The translations under genes and the position numbers were made by a program. From JAZDGX01 sp043806645 (GTDB taxonomy: Bacteria; Eisenbacteria; RBG-16-71-46; CAIMUX01; WJJG01), in assembly GCA_043806645.1 (NCBI GenBank), contig JAZDGX010000220.1:1-28989 (forward strand): a stretch of DNA of 28,989 nt, read 5' to 3'. The notes under the pieces were generated by a model, which was not told the origin of the DNA, searched no databases, and saw only the letters and a program-made list of their open reading frames with translations. Shown here piece after piece: positions 1-9,100 of this stretch; the stretch's first letter is position 1, and each line of letters starts with the position of its first letter.

Positions 1-233
1 GCCCGCGCATAGCGATAGCCTGTCAGGAGCGCAGCCCCGTAGCCCAGGTTGAACGGATGGACCACGACCGCGGCCCCGGCGGCACGCGCCTCCCGCGCGG
101 TCTCGTCGCGCGAGCCATCGTCGATCACGAGCAGCGCCGCCGCGGGCGCGTTCGCACGAATGCCCGCCAGGACCCCGCCGATGCGGCGCACCTCGTTCAA
201 CGCGGGAACGATGACGAGCAATCCGTCTGCCAT
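1..233 (-). CDS. Family 2 glycosyltransferase, N-terminal part (cut by window edge)
   Basis: Reading leftward from an ATG at 233-231 gives 77 open codons that run off the window, so only the N-terminus is present. It starts MADGLLVIVPALNE, a beta strand followed by the usual PALNE turn of GT-A family 2 enzymes. It continues with LLVIDDGSRDET, the nucleotide-sugar binding VIDDGS motif, at about residues 35-46, and then HPFNLGYGAAL near residues 61-71. This resembles dolichyl-phosphate mannose synthase-like and other polyprenyl-phosphate glycosyltransferases, which move a sugar from a nucleotide donor to a lipid or glycan at the inner membrane. The acceptor and the C-terminal half cannot be seen. 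It is divergent from ligA, with 344 bases between them. The family assignment is firm and the substrate is unknown. Confidence 0.88.
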   Translation of the reverse strand, partial: MADGLLVIVPALNEVRRIGGVLAGIRANAPAAALLVIDDGSRDETAREARAAGAAVVVHPFNLGYGAALLTGYRYAR

Positions 234-577
234 TGCGCCTCCAGGAAATCGCGGGGTTTTACCCTATCCGAGGAAGGCGCCTGCCGCAAGCAGCGCCTCC
301 GGAACGCCGGCTTCATGTACAGCTCCGCAGCCCGCGGGCCGCCCCGGCAGCTCCTCGACGCCGATCGGCCGCCGCCGCCTCGGGCCGGCCCGTTTCGGCA
401 GGCCGGCACGGGATCGGGCGGAGGGACGCCACACCGGAGTTTCGCATTGCGCGACGGGGGAAATCGTCCCTAGCCTCTCCCGAGCGACGGCCCCGGCCAG
501 GGGGTCGCGCGTGGATGGCCTCGCACGGGGACGCCCCGCGGGAGAGTTCCGCGGGGCTTCGAGAAAGGACGCTCGTC
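234..577. other. Intergenic region between divergent glycosyltransferase and ligA
   Basis: This 344-base stretch separates two divergent genes and should hold both promoters. Open frames cross it, including an in-frame extension upstream of ligA, but they are Arg/Pro/Ala-rich with no family resemblance and are best read as high-GC noise. A weak promoter-like pair, TTGCGC at 447-452 and TAGCCT at 471-476 with an 18-base spacer, lies about 100 bases before the ligA start. It matches consensus at only half the positions. No terminator, repeat or RNA gene was recognised. Confidence 0.5.
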
Positions 578-2620
578 GTGACTGACCGCGCGTCCGCGGC
601 CCGGCGCATCGAGGAATTGCGCCGGCAGATCCGCGAACACAACTACCGCTACTACGTCGAGACCATGCCGGTCATCAGCGATCGGGAATTCGATACGCTG
701 CTGGCGGAGTTGGCCGAACTCGAGCTGCGCTACCCCGATCTGGATGACCCCAACAGCCCGACCCATCGCGTGGGCGGCCGGCCGCTCCCCGAATTCCGCA
801 GCGCGGCGCACCAGGCGCCGATGCTCAGCCTGCAGAATACCTACTCGGAAGAAGAGGTCCGTGACTTCGACACGCGCACGCGTAAGTTGCTGGGCACGGA
901 AGGGGAGATCGCCTATGTCGTCGAATTGAAGATCGACGGCGTGGCCGTCGCGCTGCGCTACCGCGACGCGGCCTTCGAACTCGGGCTCACGCGCGGCGAC
1001 GGCTTCGCCGGTGACGATGTGACGGTCAATCTGCGCACGATTCGCGCGCTCCCCCTGGTGCTCTCCGCGCAGCGGCAGGCGCCCCCACCCGAGGTCGAGG
1101 TGCGGGGCGAGGTCTTCTTTCCGCGCCGCGCCTTCGAAGCGCTCAACGATGCCCGTCTCCGCGCCGGCGAGCGCCCCTTCGCCAATCCGCGCAATGCGGC
1201 CGCAGGAACGTTGAAGCTCCTGGATTCCCGGCTGGTCGCCTCACGGCCCCTGGCGCTCTTCGTCTACCATTGGCTGGAGGCGCCGCGCGCGGACTTAGCG
1301 ACCCACGCCGGGGCGCTCGAGCGCATGCGCGGCTGGGGTCTGCCCGTCAATCCGCATGTCCGCACTGCGGCCGGCATCGAGGCCGTGCTCGCCATCCTCG
1401 GGGAGTGGGAAGGCCGCCGCCGCGAACTCGATTACGACATCGACGGCATGGTGCTCAAGGTGGACGACCTCAAGGCCCAGGATCGCCTCGGCTCGACCAG
1501 CAAGTCGCCGCGCTGGGGCATCGCCTACAAGTTCGAGACGACGCAGGCGCACACGCGGATCGTGCGCGTCGATTGGCAGGTCGGCCGGACCGGGACGGTA
1601 ACCCCCGTCGCCAAACTCGAACCCGTGACGCTGCTGGGCACGACGATCCAGAGCGCGACGCTCCACAATGCCGACGAGATCGAACGCTTGGGGGCCATGC
1701 TCGGAGACCAGGTCACGATCGAGAAGGGCGGCGAGATTATTCCCAAGGTCACCGGCATCCACATCGAGGAACGCACCGGCCGCGAGCAGCCCATCCTCCC
1801 GCCCGCGCAGTGCCCCGTTTGCGGCGAGCCTTTGGAACGGGAAGCGGGCGAGGTCGCGATCCGTTGCGTCAGCGAGTTCTGCCCCGCCCAGCTCAAGCGC
1901 CGCATCCTGCACTTCGCCTCGCGCTCGGCGCTCGACATCGAGGGGGTGGGCACGGCGCTCGTCGATCAACTCGTCGACAGCGGGCTCGTGCACGGGCCCG
2001 CCGATCTCTACCGCCTCACCGAGGAGCAAATAGCCGGTCTGGAGCGCATGGGTTCGCGTTCCGCCCAAAACCTCCTCGCCCGCCTGGAGGAGTCCAAGAC
2101 CAGGCCGCTCGAGCGTGTCATTCATGCCCTCGGGATCCGCCACGTCGGAATCTACGCGGCGCGCATTTTGGCCCACGCCTGCGGATCGCTGGATGCGTTG
2201 GCCGGCGCGACGGAGGCTGAGTTGTCGAAGCGGCACGAGATCGGGCCGGCGATCGCGGCCTCGGTGGAACGGTACTTCCGCCGCCCGGAAACCGCCGGGT
2301 TTCTGACGCGGCTGCGTGAGGCGGGGCTCGCCCCGGCCCCCCCCACCCACACCCAAGACGATCGTCCGTTGGAGGGCCTGACCCTCGTCCTGACCGGCAG
2401 CCTCCCCCACTGGCCGCGCGATGAGGCGCGCCGGGAGATCGAGGCCCGCGGCGGGCGTGTGGCGGGCTCGGTCAGCCGCAAAACGAGCTACGTGGTCGCC
2501 GGCGATGACGCCGGCTCGAAACTGGAAAGGGCCCGCGAGCTGGGCATACCGGTGCTCGACGAGGAAGGGCTGCGAACTCTCCTGGCGGGAGACCCGCCGC
2601 CGGCCGCTTCCGAGGATTGA
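578..2620 (+). CDS. ligA: NAD-dependent DNA ligase LigA
   Basis: Joins nicks in duplex DNA using NAD+ during replication and repair in the cytoplasm. I chose the GTG at 578, giving 680 residues, close to the usual 670. It follows GAGAAAGGA at 561-569, and the family-typical N-terminus (TDRASAARRIEELRRQI) begins there; the frame stays open upstream to 233 but shows no ligase homology. The Ia and adenylation domain contains the nucleophile motif LKIDG with Lys118. An OB fold follows (VDWQVGRTGTVTPVAKLEPV). The zinc finger has Cys412, Cys415, Cys430 and Cys435. After the helix-hairpin-helix repeats comes a C-terminal BRCT domain, roughly residues 592-667 (LTLVLTGSLPHWPRDEA). All expected domains are present, so it should be active. 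It converges with the ppiC-like gene with only 16 bases between the stops. Confidence 0.97.
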   Translation: MTDRASAARRIEELRRQIREHNYRYYVETMPVISDREFDTLLAELAELELRYPDLDDPNSPTHRVGGRPLPEFRSAAHQAPMLSLQNTYSEEEVRDFDTRTRKLLGTEGEIAYVVELKIDGVAVALRYRDAAFELGLTRGDGFAGDDVTVNLRTIRALPLVLSAQRQAPPPEVEVRGEVFFPRRAFEALNDARLRAGERPFANPRNAAAGTLKLLDSRLVASRPLALFVYHWLEAPRADLATHAGALERMRGWGLPVNPHVRTAAGIEAVLAILGEWEGRRRELDYDIDGMVLKVDDLKAQDRLGSTSKSPRWGIAYKFETTQAHTRIVRVDWQVGRTGTVTPVAKLEPVTLLGTTIQSATLHNADEIERLGAMLGDQVTIEKGGEIIPKVTGIHIEERTGREQPILPPAQCPVCGEPLEREAGEVAIRCVSEFCPAQLKRRILHFASRSALDIEGVGTALVDQLVDSGLVHGPADLYRLTEEQIAGLERMGSRSAQNLLARLEESKTRPLERVIHALGIRHVGIYAARILAHACGSLDALAGATEAELSKRHEIGPAIAASVERYFRRPETAGFLTRLREAGLAPAPPTHTQDDRPLEGLTLVLTGSLPHWPRDEARREIEARGGRVAGSVSRKTSYVVAGDDAGSKLERARELGIPVLDEEGLRTLLAGDPPPAASED

Positions 2621-2636
2621 ATCGAATGGGGCGCGC

Positions 2637-4343
2637 CTACTCGATCGCTTTCCAGTCGATCACCATCCTGTACTCCTTCTCGTATCCCTCAAGCAAACCG
2701 AGCAGCATCTGCTCCATATGGGAGGCGAGCAGATCCCGGTTCGCCCTCGTCTCGGCCTCGGCGAACTCGAGCACATAGGGCCGTTCACGCGCGAAGATCT
2801 TCAGCACGACCCAGTCGCCATCGATCTCAATCGGTTCCGACACCAGGGGGCTGCCGTCCTCGCGCACATCGAGCGTCAAGGCAAGATCCTCGATGCTGGG
2901 GTACGCAGCCCCCTGCTTCTGGGAAGGGGCGATCATCGGCTGGTGAACGATGCGGCGATCCTTGGCGAGCATCTCCGCGCCGATCTCCTCCCACCGTTCG
3001 CCCGCCTGCAGGCGCGTGTAGGCTTGGCCCGCGAGATCCTTGAGATCGGCGGGGAAGTAGATGAAGCCGAAGGTGACCTCGTCCGCGGACCGGTACTCTT
3101 CCTGGTGCTCGCGCCAGTACGCCTCGACATCTTCTTCCTTCAAATTGAACTCATGCGTCAGGATCGTCTCGCGGTAGAAGCAGTCGAGCAGCAGTTCGTC
3201 GCGCTTGCGTTGCTTCTCCGCCACGAACGATGGACCTTCCAGCACGCCCGACGCAGCCGCCTCCTGTCGCGCCGCCCACTGCTCCATGCGCCGCAGGATC
3301 CGTTGCCCGACATGAAACTCGCTGCCGGTCCCCGGCCAGAAGAACAGATGGGTGGCGCTCAGCGAACGGACATAGTCCCCGATGTTCCAGGCCCCGTTGT
3401 TCCAGGTCACGATGGGCAGGGCCAACTCCTCAGCCGTAAATCGGTGCACCGGGCCGTAGAGCCGCCCGAGATCGGCAGAGAACTGCTTGATGTTGCCGCC
3501 GGTCAGCGAATCATAGAAGGCGGCAAAGCGCTCTCTCACGATCCCGACATTTCCAGCGACCAGTTCGAACTTGTACTTGTCCCGAATTTCCTGCTCGTGG
3601 CGCAGCCTTTGGCCATCGAGGAAGCGTGCCGCCATGACTTCCTCGGTCTCGTTCTCCTTGGCGGGATCGATCTGGCGCTCGCCGTCGAAACGGAGGATGT
3701 GCCACCCGTAACGGTCGCTCCGAAAGGGTGCGGAAAGCTGTCCGACCTGCTCCATCGAGAAGAGCACGTCGCCCATCTGCAACGGCAGCTCCGAGCGGTC
3801 CAGCCACAGCCCCTCGTAGAGTGATATTCCCCGGGCCCCTTCGTACTCCCGCGCCACCGCCGCGAGGTCTTCGCCGGCGAGCACGCGGGCGTGGATGGCC
3901 CGGATGTCCGCCTCCGACTGGCCCGACACATGGCTGAACTGCCGTTGACGCCCGCGCACCGCGATCATGGAGTCCCTTGCCTGACTGGAATAGGCGGTCG
4001 ACGACAGGACCGCTTCCCAGTAGACCTCCGGCTCGCGGCCGTCCAACCACTGTTCGTAGAGGAGCTTCTCCCGGGCCGGAAACTCCGGACCACACTGTTC
4101 GCGAGCCTTCCTGACGAGCAACTCCTTGCGCGCATACACCTGGACGAAGTTGTGCCGGTTGTCCGGGGTCGCCGCGGTCCAAGCGCCTGCGCCGTTCAAG
4201 CGATCGTAGTCGCCGACGATCTCGGAAAGCGGGACCGATCGGTCCGCCAGCCGGATCACCTGGGGATCGCGCGAGCCGCCCCCGCAGTGGATCGCGACGG
4301 CTGCTGCGAACAAGAGCCCGACGAACAAGGTCTTCCTGATCAT
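2637..4343 (-). CDS. Secreted parvulin-type peptidyl-prolyl isomerase (PpiC/SurA-like)
   Basis: 568 residues from an ATG at 4343, preceded by AGGGGGAT; an upstream in-frame start at 4373 is less likely. The N-terminus MIRKTLFVGLLFAAAVAIHC is a signal sequence. Cys20 could be a lipid anchor, but the VAIHC box is a poor match to the lipobox. Residues about 134-222 form a PpiC rotamase domain (LAGEDLAAVAREY, then EGLWLDRSELP, then SDRYGWHILRFDGE). A helical SurA/PrsA-like N-domain lies before it. A second region around residues 400-490 (EEDVEAYWREHQEEY, then FIYFPADL) looks like a degenerate second copy. Such proteins chaperone outer-membrane or secreted proteins in the periplasm. It is the last gene of the leftward cluster, 105 bases after the Omp85 gene. 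This supports a role in barrel assembly, but the exact clients are inferred. Confidence 0.88.
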   Translation of the reverse strand: MIRKTLFVGLLFAAAVAIHCGGGSRDPQVIRLADRSVPLSEIVGDYDRLNGAGAWTAATPDNRHNFVQVYARKELLVRKAREQCGPEFPAREKLLYEQWLDGREPEVYWEAVLSSTAYSSQARDSMIAVRGRQRQFSHVSGQSEADIRAIHARVLAGEDLAAVAREYEGARGISLYEGLWLDRSELPLQMGDVLFSMEQVGQLSAPFRSDRYGWHILRFDGERQIDPAKENETEEVMAARFLDGQRLRHEQEIRDKYKFELVAGNVGIVRERFAAFYDSLTGGNIKQFSADLGRLYGPVHRFTAEELALPIVTWNNGAWNIGDYVRSLSATHLFFWPGTGSEFHVGQRILRRMEQWAARQEAAASGVLEGPSFVAEKQRKRDELLLDCFYRETILTHEFNLKEEDVEAYWREHQEEYRSADEVTFGFIYFPADLKDLAGQAYTRLQAGERWEEIGAEMLAKDRRIVHQPMIAPSQKQGAAYPSIEDLALTLDVREDGSPLVSEPIEIDGDWVVLKIFARERPYVLEFAEAETRANRDLLASHMEQMLLGLLEGYEKEYRMVIDWKAIE

Positions 4344-4448
4344 TCCATCCCCCTGTCTTCCGTCCTCGGTCAAACTCCATCCTCACGGCCGGAGGTCCGC
4401 CGACTCTGCCGGTACCACTGCCCGACCAGCCCCCGACGGACTGTTCCG

Positions 4449-6194
4449 CTAGAAAGACCCTAGTACACCAAAATGCAGGCGCCCGCGCCAGGGTGATTCT
4501 CCCCCCGGGACCGCGTACTCGAGCCGGACCCGGCCGGCCCGCGAGGGAACCTCCATCCCCAGTCCGGCTCCCCAATGCCATGCGCGACCGCCGCGCGACC
4601 CGTAAAGCAGGTTCGCCGCCGGCTCCCATGGCTCGATCCAGCCCACGTCGCCCAGCAGATAGATCCGCGATCCCCGCCGGTCGATGCGCGGGCCGAACTC
4701 CGCACGTTGCAGGACGAAGCCGAAGGCGCGGAATTCCCCCTCCATTGCCCCCCGCAGGCTCGCCGCGCCCCCCAGGACGAAGGCATCTCCTCGCAGCAGG
4801 GAATCGGATCCGGCGAGCAGTCCGGCCTCCTGCTGCAGGCGCAGCCCCCAGCGGCTCCCGATCGACTCCCCGAGCCGCACGCGCAGGCGCCGCTCACCCG
4901 CTCCTTCCCCGTGGGTTTGCACGATCTCGGCCCGCAGCGTCCAGCCCGCCTCCGCCGCTTCGGCCGGCCCGTCCCGATACGAGACGCGAAAGCGGGTGTC
5001 GGCCCGTTGGATGCTGCGCGCGAGCGGCTCGCCGAGCGCCAAACGGCTGCGCCCCCAACCGACGCCGATCTCCCAGAGGGGCGCGGGGCTCCAGAGAAGA
5101 TCGATTCCCGCGAAGGTCTCCGCGTAGAGCGTGTCCTCCTGCACGTGCCGCAGCGAGGCATCGGCGCCCACGGGCAGGCGCCAGATGAACGGTTCGTGCC
5201 AGGAGAATTCGAAGGTGCTGCGCTCCTTCCCCCAGCTTTGCCAGTAGAGGCCGGTCGCCCGCCCGGTACCCAGAAGATTGCCCAGTCTGAGGTCGACGAA
5301 GCCGGTGAAACGCCCCCGCTCCTCTCCGCTGCGATTGGAGAAGGCGATGAGGCCGCTCGCACGGTTCGCGGGAAACTCCACGAGCCGCCAGAGCAACCCG
5401 GCCGCAAGCGAGTCGGATCTCTCGGCGGTCGAATCGCGCAGCAACAAGTAGGGGCCGTCGACCTCCTCGAAGAACCCCGTCCCCAGCAGCTGCTCCCGGG
5501 CCCGCCTCCAGCGCGCGCCCCGGTACGGCTCCGGGCCGCGCCAGCCCGCCACCCGCCGCAGAAAGGCAGGACGGCTGGAGCGCTGTCCGGCAAACTCGAG
5601 GGAGACGACCTCGACCCGCGGACCGCGATCGAGGCGCACCTCCAGCTCGAGCAGCGTATCGGCACGGAAATCGATCAGCCGCACCTCGGCGAGGGGATGC
5701 CCCTCATCCTCGCAACGCGAGAGGATCGACTGCACGGCTTCTTCCATCTGCAGGCCGAGCGGGGATTGCACCGGGATGTCCAGCACGGACATCCCTTCCG
5801 CGGCATCCATTGCGGAGTCAGCGACGCTCAGGCGCAACGCGGCTCTCTCGATCCTGCGGCCGGGGGCGATCGTCCATCCGTCCTGGGAATCGCGGCACGC
5901 GGAGGCCTGCAGATACCCGGCTTCGGCCAGCAGCGCGATGAGAGAATCGCCCCCGATCGCGCCCGACCGCAACGCGGTGAAGGCCGTGCCGAGTTCCCGT
6001 TCCATCTCGGCGGAGGTCGATCCGGCAGGCAGGCCCCGCGGGGAATCGGGGGCGCGTGCGGGCCGCGGCCCGCCCCGATTTCCCGCGCAGCCGCAGGCGA
6101 CGCTCAGCAGCCAGGCGAGCGCCACCCCGAACCCGAAGCCTGGAATCCCGTGCGGCCGACGCGCAGCCGCGCGCGATGGCCTAGAAGAACGCAC
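4449..6194 (-). CDS. Omp85-superfamily outer-membrane protein (BamA/TamA-like)
   Basis: 581 residues from a GTG at 6194 that lies 14 bases inside the end of the preceding gene, suggesting translational coupling. The N-terminus has a hydrophobic signal (GVALAWLLSVACGCAG); either Cys could be lipidated, but neither lipobox is clean. Residues about 109-190 and 191-273 look like two POTRA domains, the second with the typical ending RRAREQLLGTGFFEEVDG. The rest, about 275-581, is a 16-strand-like barrel of alternating residues. It contains GGAASLRGAMEGEFRA, corresponding to the conserved (V/I)RGF-type loop motif of Omp85 proteins, and ends in a terminal Phe (FGVLGSF) like a beta-signal. Family members insert or secrete proteins across the outer membrane. 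With only two POTRA domains it is shorter than BamA, so it is probably an accessory TamA-like or patatin-less relative, dedicated to this locus by context. Confidence 0.85.
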   Translation of the reverse strand: MRSSRPSRAAARRPHGIPGFGFGVALAWLLSVACGCAGNRGGPRPARAPDSPRGLPAGSTSAEMERELGTAFTALRSGAIGGDSLIALLAEAGYLQASACRDSQDGWTIAPGRRIERAALRLSVADSAMDAAEGMSVLDIPVQSPLGLQMEEAVQSILSRCEDEGHPLAEVRLIDFRADTLLELEVRLDRGPRVEVVSLEFAGQRSSRPAFLRRVAGWRGPEPYRGARWRRAREQLLGTGFFEEVDGPYLLLRDSTAERSDSLAAGLLWRLVEFPANRASGLIAFSNRSGEERGRFTGFVDLRLGNLLGTGRATGLYWQSWGKERSTFEFSWHEPFIWRLPVGADASLRHVQEDTLYAETFAGIDLLWSPAPLWEIGVGWGRSRLALGEPLARSIQRADTRFRVSYRDGPAEAAEAGWTLRAEIVQTHGEGAGERRLRVRLGESIGSRWGLRLQQEAGLLAGSDSLLRGDAFVLGGAASLRGAMEGEFRAFGFVLQRAEFGPRIDRRGSRIYLLGDVGWIEPWEPAANLLYGSRGGRAWHWGAGLGMEVPSRAGRVRLEYAVPGGESPWRGRLHFGVLGSF

Positions 6195-9100
6195 GCGCTT
6201 CCATCCTTCCGCTCACGACCGTGTTCCGTCCCTCCTCCCGGTCCGTGCGTATCCAGAGCGTTCCGGTCAATCCCGCTTTGGGACGCCACGAGCCGGTGCA
6301 GGTCACCCGCCAGCCCGGACGCTCGATCCAGAAGGGCGAGAACGCCGCCACGACATCGCCGCTCCAGCGGCGCTCCACGGACAATTCCAGCCGGGTCGCG
6401 GTGAGCGGTTCTCCGACCGCGCCCCAAATCGCCTTGTAAAGTCCGCGGCGCTCGCCGGAGGGCCGGTAGTGCTCATTCAACCGCTCTCCCTGGATACGCA
6501 GGGTCAGCGGGGCGAAGGGCGTCCAATGGCTCTCCAGAATGATCCGATTCACGGAGCGCTCATCGACCGCGAGCGCCCCGGACTGCGTTTGCTGGATGCT
6601 CTCGCCCTCCTCCTCCCAGCCGTATTCCGCGCGACCCCTGAGTCCCCGGCGGATCGTCCAGCGCAGCTCGAGCGAGCGGCTGTCGGTTTCGCTCGAACGA
6701 AGGGCGCCCAGCGCCGTCCGCTCCCGCCCGCGGCGGGTCTCGGCGCGGACGCGGGGAACCGGCAGCCCCGATGCGCCCTCCCAGGAGAGGTCCCCGCGCA
6801 GCAGGCGCTCATGCGTGCGACTCGCGTCCCCCCCGCCGAAGAGCTCCCGCGCGTCGCCCAGGATCCGTCCCAGCGGTTCTCCGGTAGCGAGCTCGATGCG
6901 ACCGAAGAGACTGCTTTCGAACCCGGCCAGAAACGGGTCCGCGTCGGCCCGCGCGGCAAAGGGCCGGCCCCCGAGGCGCATCACGCTCTCGAGCCGGGTC
7001 TCGAGAGTGGTGCTGTCCCCCGGCTCGTAGTAGAGCTCGTAGTCTCCGAGGCCGACATAGCGCCCCAGGCTGTCGTAGTGGCCGCCGTCGCCGCCCACGA
7101 AACGCAGGCGCTCCAGCCGCAGGCGGCTGTCGGCGGTCGTCACGCGCCCGCGCCACTCGCCCGTCAGCTTCGAGCCCAACCCGCGGTGCGAGAGGGACCA
7201 ATCGGCCAGATCCAGCGTCGTGCGGCTTCCATCGGCGGCATCGGTGCGCGTGCTGCGGGACAGGAGCGCATGCGCGAGTGCGGACCCGCGCTGGTAGTCC
7301 AGTTCCCCGCGATACAGGCGCCGGGTCGCCGCGTGTTCGTCGCGGCCGTCCTGGCGGCGGTGGTCCTCACGCCACTCGGCCTCGAGCGTCGCGTTCATGC
7401 CTGGAAACAACCGCGCCGCCTGCGCCCGCAGGCCGTAGCGGTCGAAGGACTCTCCCTCCTCGTGGCCGGCGGCGCCGCGCAGCAGCCGTTCCGAATCGAC
7501 CGTCGCTCCGATCCCCCAGTCCCCGGTCCAGGCGATCCCACCGTGCACTCGCCGCGCACCGCCCGGGATGCCCGCCTCGCGCGTCCGGCTATCCGAGACG
7601 TTCAGATCGGCGATGATTCTCCCTTCGCGGCGCGCGGCGACGCTCCAGCGGCTGCCGCCGAAGTCGCCGCTCGTCTTGATGCGCTCCCAGTCTGCCGCGA
7701 CATTGAGTTGCGCGCCGGGCCGGATCACCAATCCGACCTGTCCCCGGCGATCCCGCCCATCCAGGATCGAATCGGCCGAGGCATTCCAGCGCCGGTATTC
7801 GAATGCGTCCGCCAACGGCTCGGGAGAGGAGAAGCGTCCGTCGACGTCACGGCCGGCGAAGCGCAGCTGGAGCAGATCGGCCCGGCCGCCCCACAGGCGC
7901 CCGAGCTGCCAATCGCCCTGCAGCAAGAGCGCCGCGCCCTGATTGTCCCCGTCGTCCACAGCGGAAAGCGTGTTGCGGTCGTGTCGCGAGAGCGCCCCTT
8001 CCGTATGGAGCGAAAGCCCGCCGCCCACGTGCCCGCCCGCGCGCAGGCTGGCCACTTCGCGCGATTCGGGCAACGAGAGCCGCCGCCCGGGCACGTAGCG
8101 GCCCCGTTCGCGCCCGGCATAGACGTAGTAGGTCCGACCCAGAGGGGAGATCGCCTGCGCGTAGGCCCCCTCGCCCTCGCCCACGTCGGTGAACTCGACC
8201 TCATAGCGTCCGCTGTAGTCCTGCGCCTCCGGCGCTTCGCCCACATAAAGGAAGAACGGCGCATCCAGAGAGTCCGCTTCCACCAGCGCATACTCGCCGA
8301 GGCTGTCGGGCGTGACGCCGCCCCCGACGGCCCCCGGCCCGTCCCCCGCGGCGCGCAGCAGCTCCTTCTCGTCATCGGTCAGGCCGAAGGCGGCCCCGCG
8401 CGAGGCGTCGTCCTGCTCGCGCATCCAAGCGACGGCGAACGCGGGCAGCGAATCGCCCGTTGAGGCGAAGAGCGCGGCGTAGTCGCGGTCGAAGGCTCCC
8501 TCACGGATCTGAACATCGATGCGGATCTCGCTCACCGACCCCAGCGGATGGCGCGGCGTGAACCAGAGCTCTCCGGCATCGTAGTCGATCGTGTAGTCGG
8601 CATCCTCGCCCCGCCGCATACGGACACCGTTCAGCCAGACGCGTTCGCTGCCGGCGACGACGATGGCCTCTTCGCCCGGCAGCCGGGAGTCCAGACCGTC
8701 CCCCGCCGCGCGCCCGAGCAGGCGGTACGGACCCTGTTTGCCCTCTTCTCCGAAGAACTGCAGGCTTGCCTGCCGGCCCAGGCCGCGACCGAATGCGCTT
8801 GCGGCGCGCATCCCCCGCTCCCGCCCCGCGCGAACCGTGAGCCCCTCCATCTGGCGCTCGTGCCGCAGAAAGAGGAATCCCCCCTGCGCGATCTCGACGT
8901 CGCCCAGACGCAGGGCCGCCTGCGGGGAATCCAGCTCGATCAGAACCTGATCGAGATCGCTCAGTTCGGCGGTGGTCCCCTCGGGTTGCAGCGGCGTGGC
9001 CCGATCGGTGAGAATCGCGCGCACCCGTACTTCCGGCGCCAGTTCTCCCCGCACGGTGAGATCGAGACTCTGTTCCAGCTTCGCGTCGCGCTGGCTGCCG

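Noticed and set aside
447..476. Promoter for ligA (TTGCGC and TAGCCT, 18-base spacer)
   Set aside because: Only half of the positions match consensus; such pairs occur by chance, so it is noted but not listed as a feature.
233..577. Extended ligA start at 233
   Set aside because: The extra 115 residues resemble no ligase, and a GTG with a good ribosome site lies at 578 where family similarity begins.
5776..8463. Very long plus-strand open frame (895 codons) across the Omp85 and large barrel genes
   Set aside because: Rich in Arg, Ala, Pro and Gly with no recognisable domain, and it lies opposite well-supported genes. Long antisense frames are expected in such GC-rich DNA.
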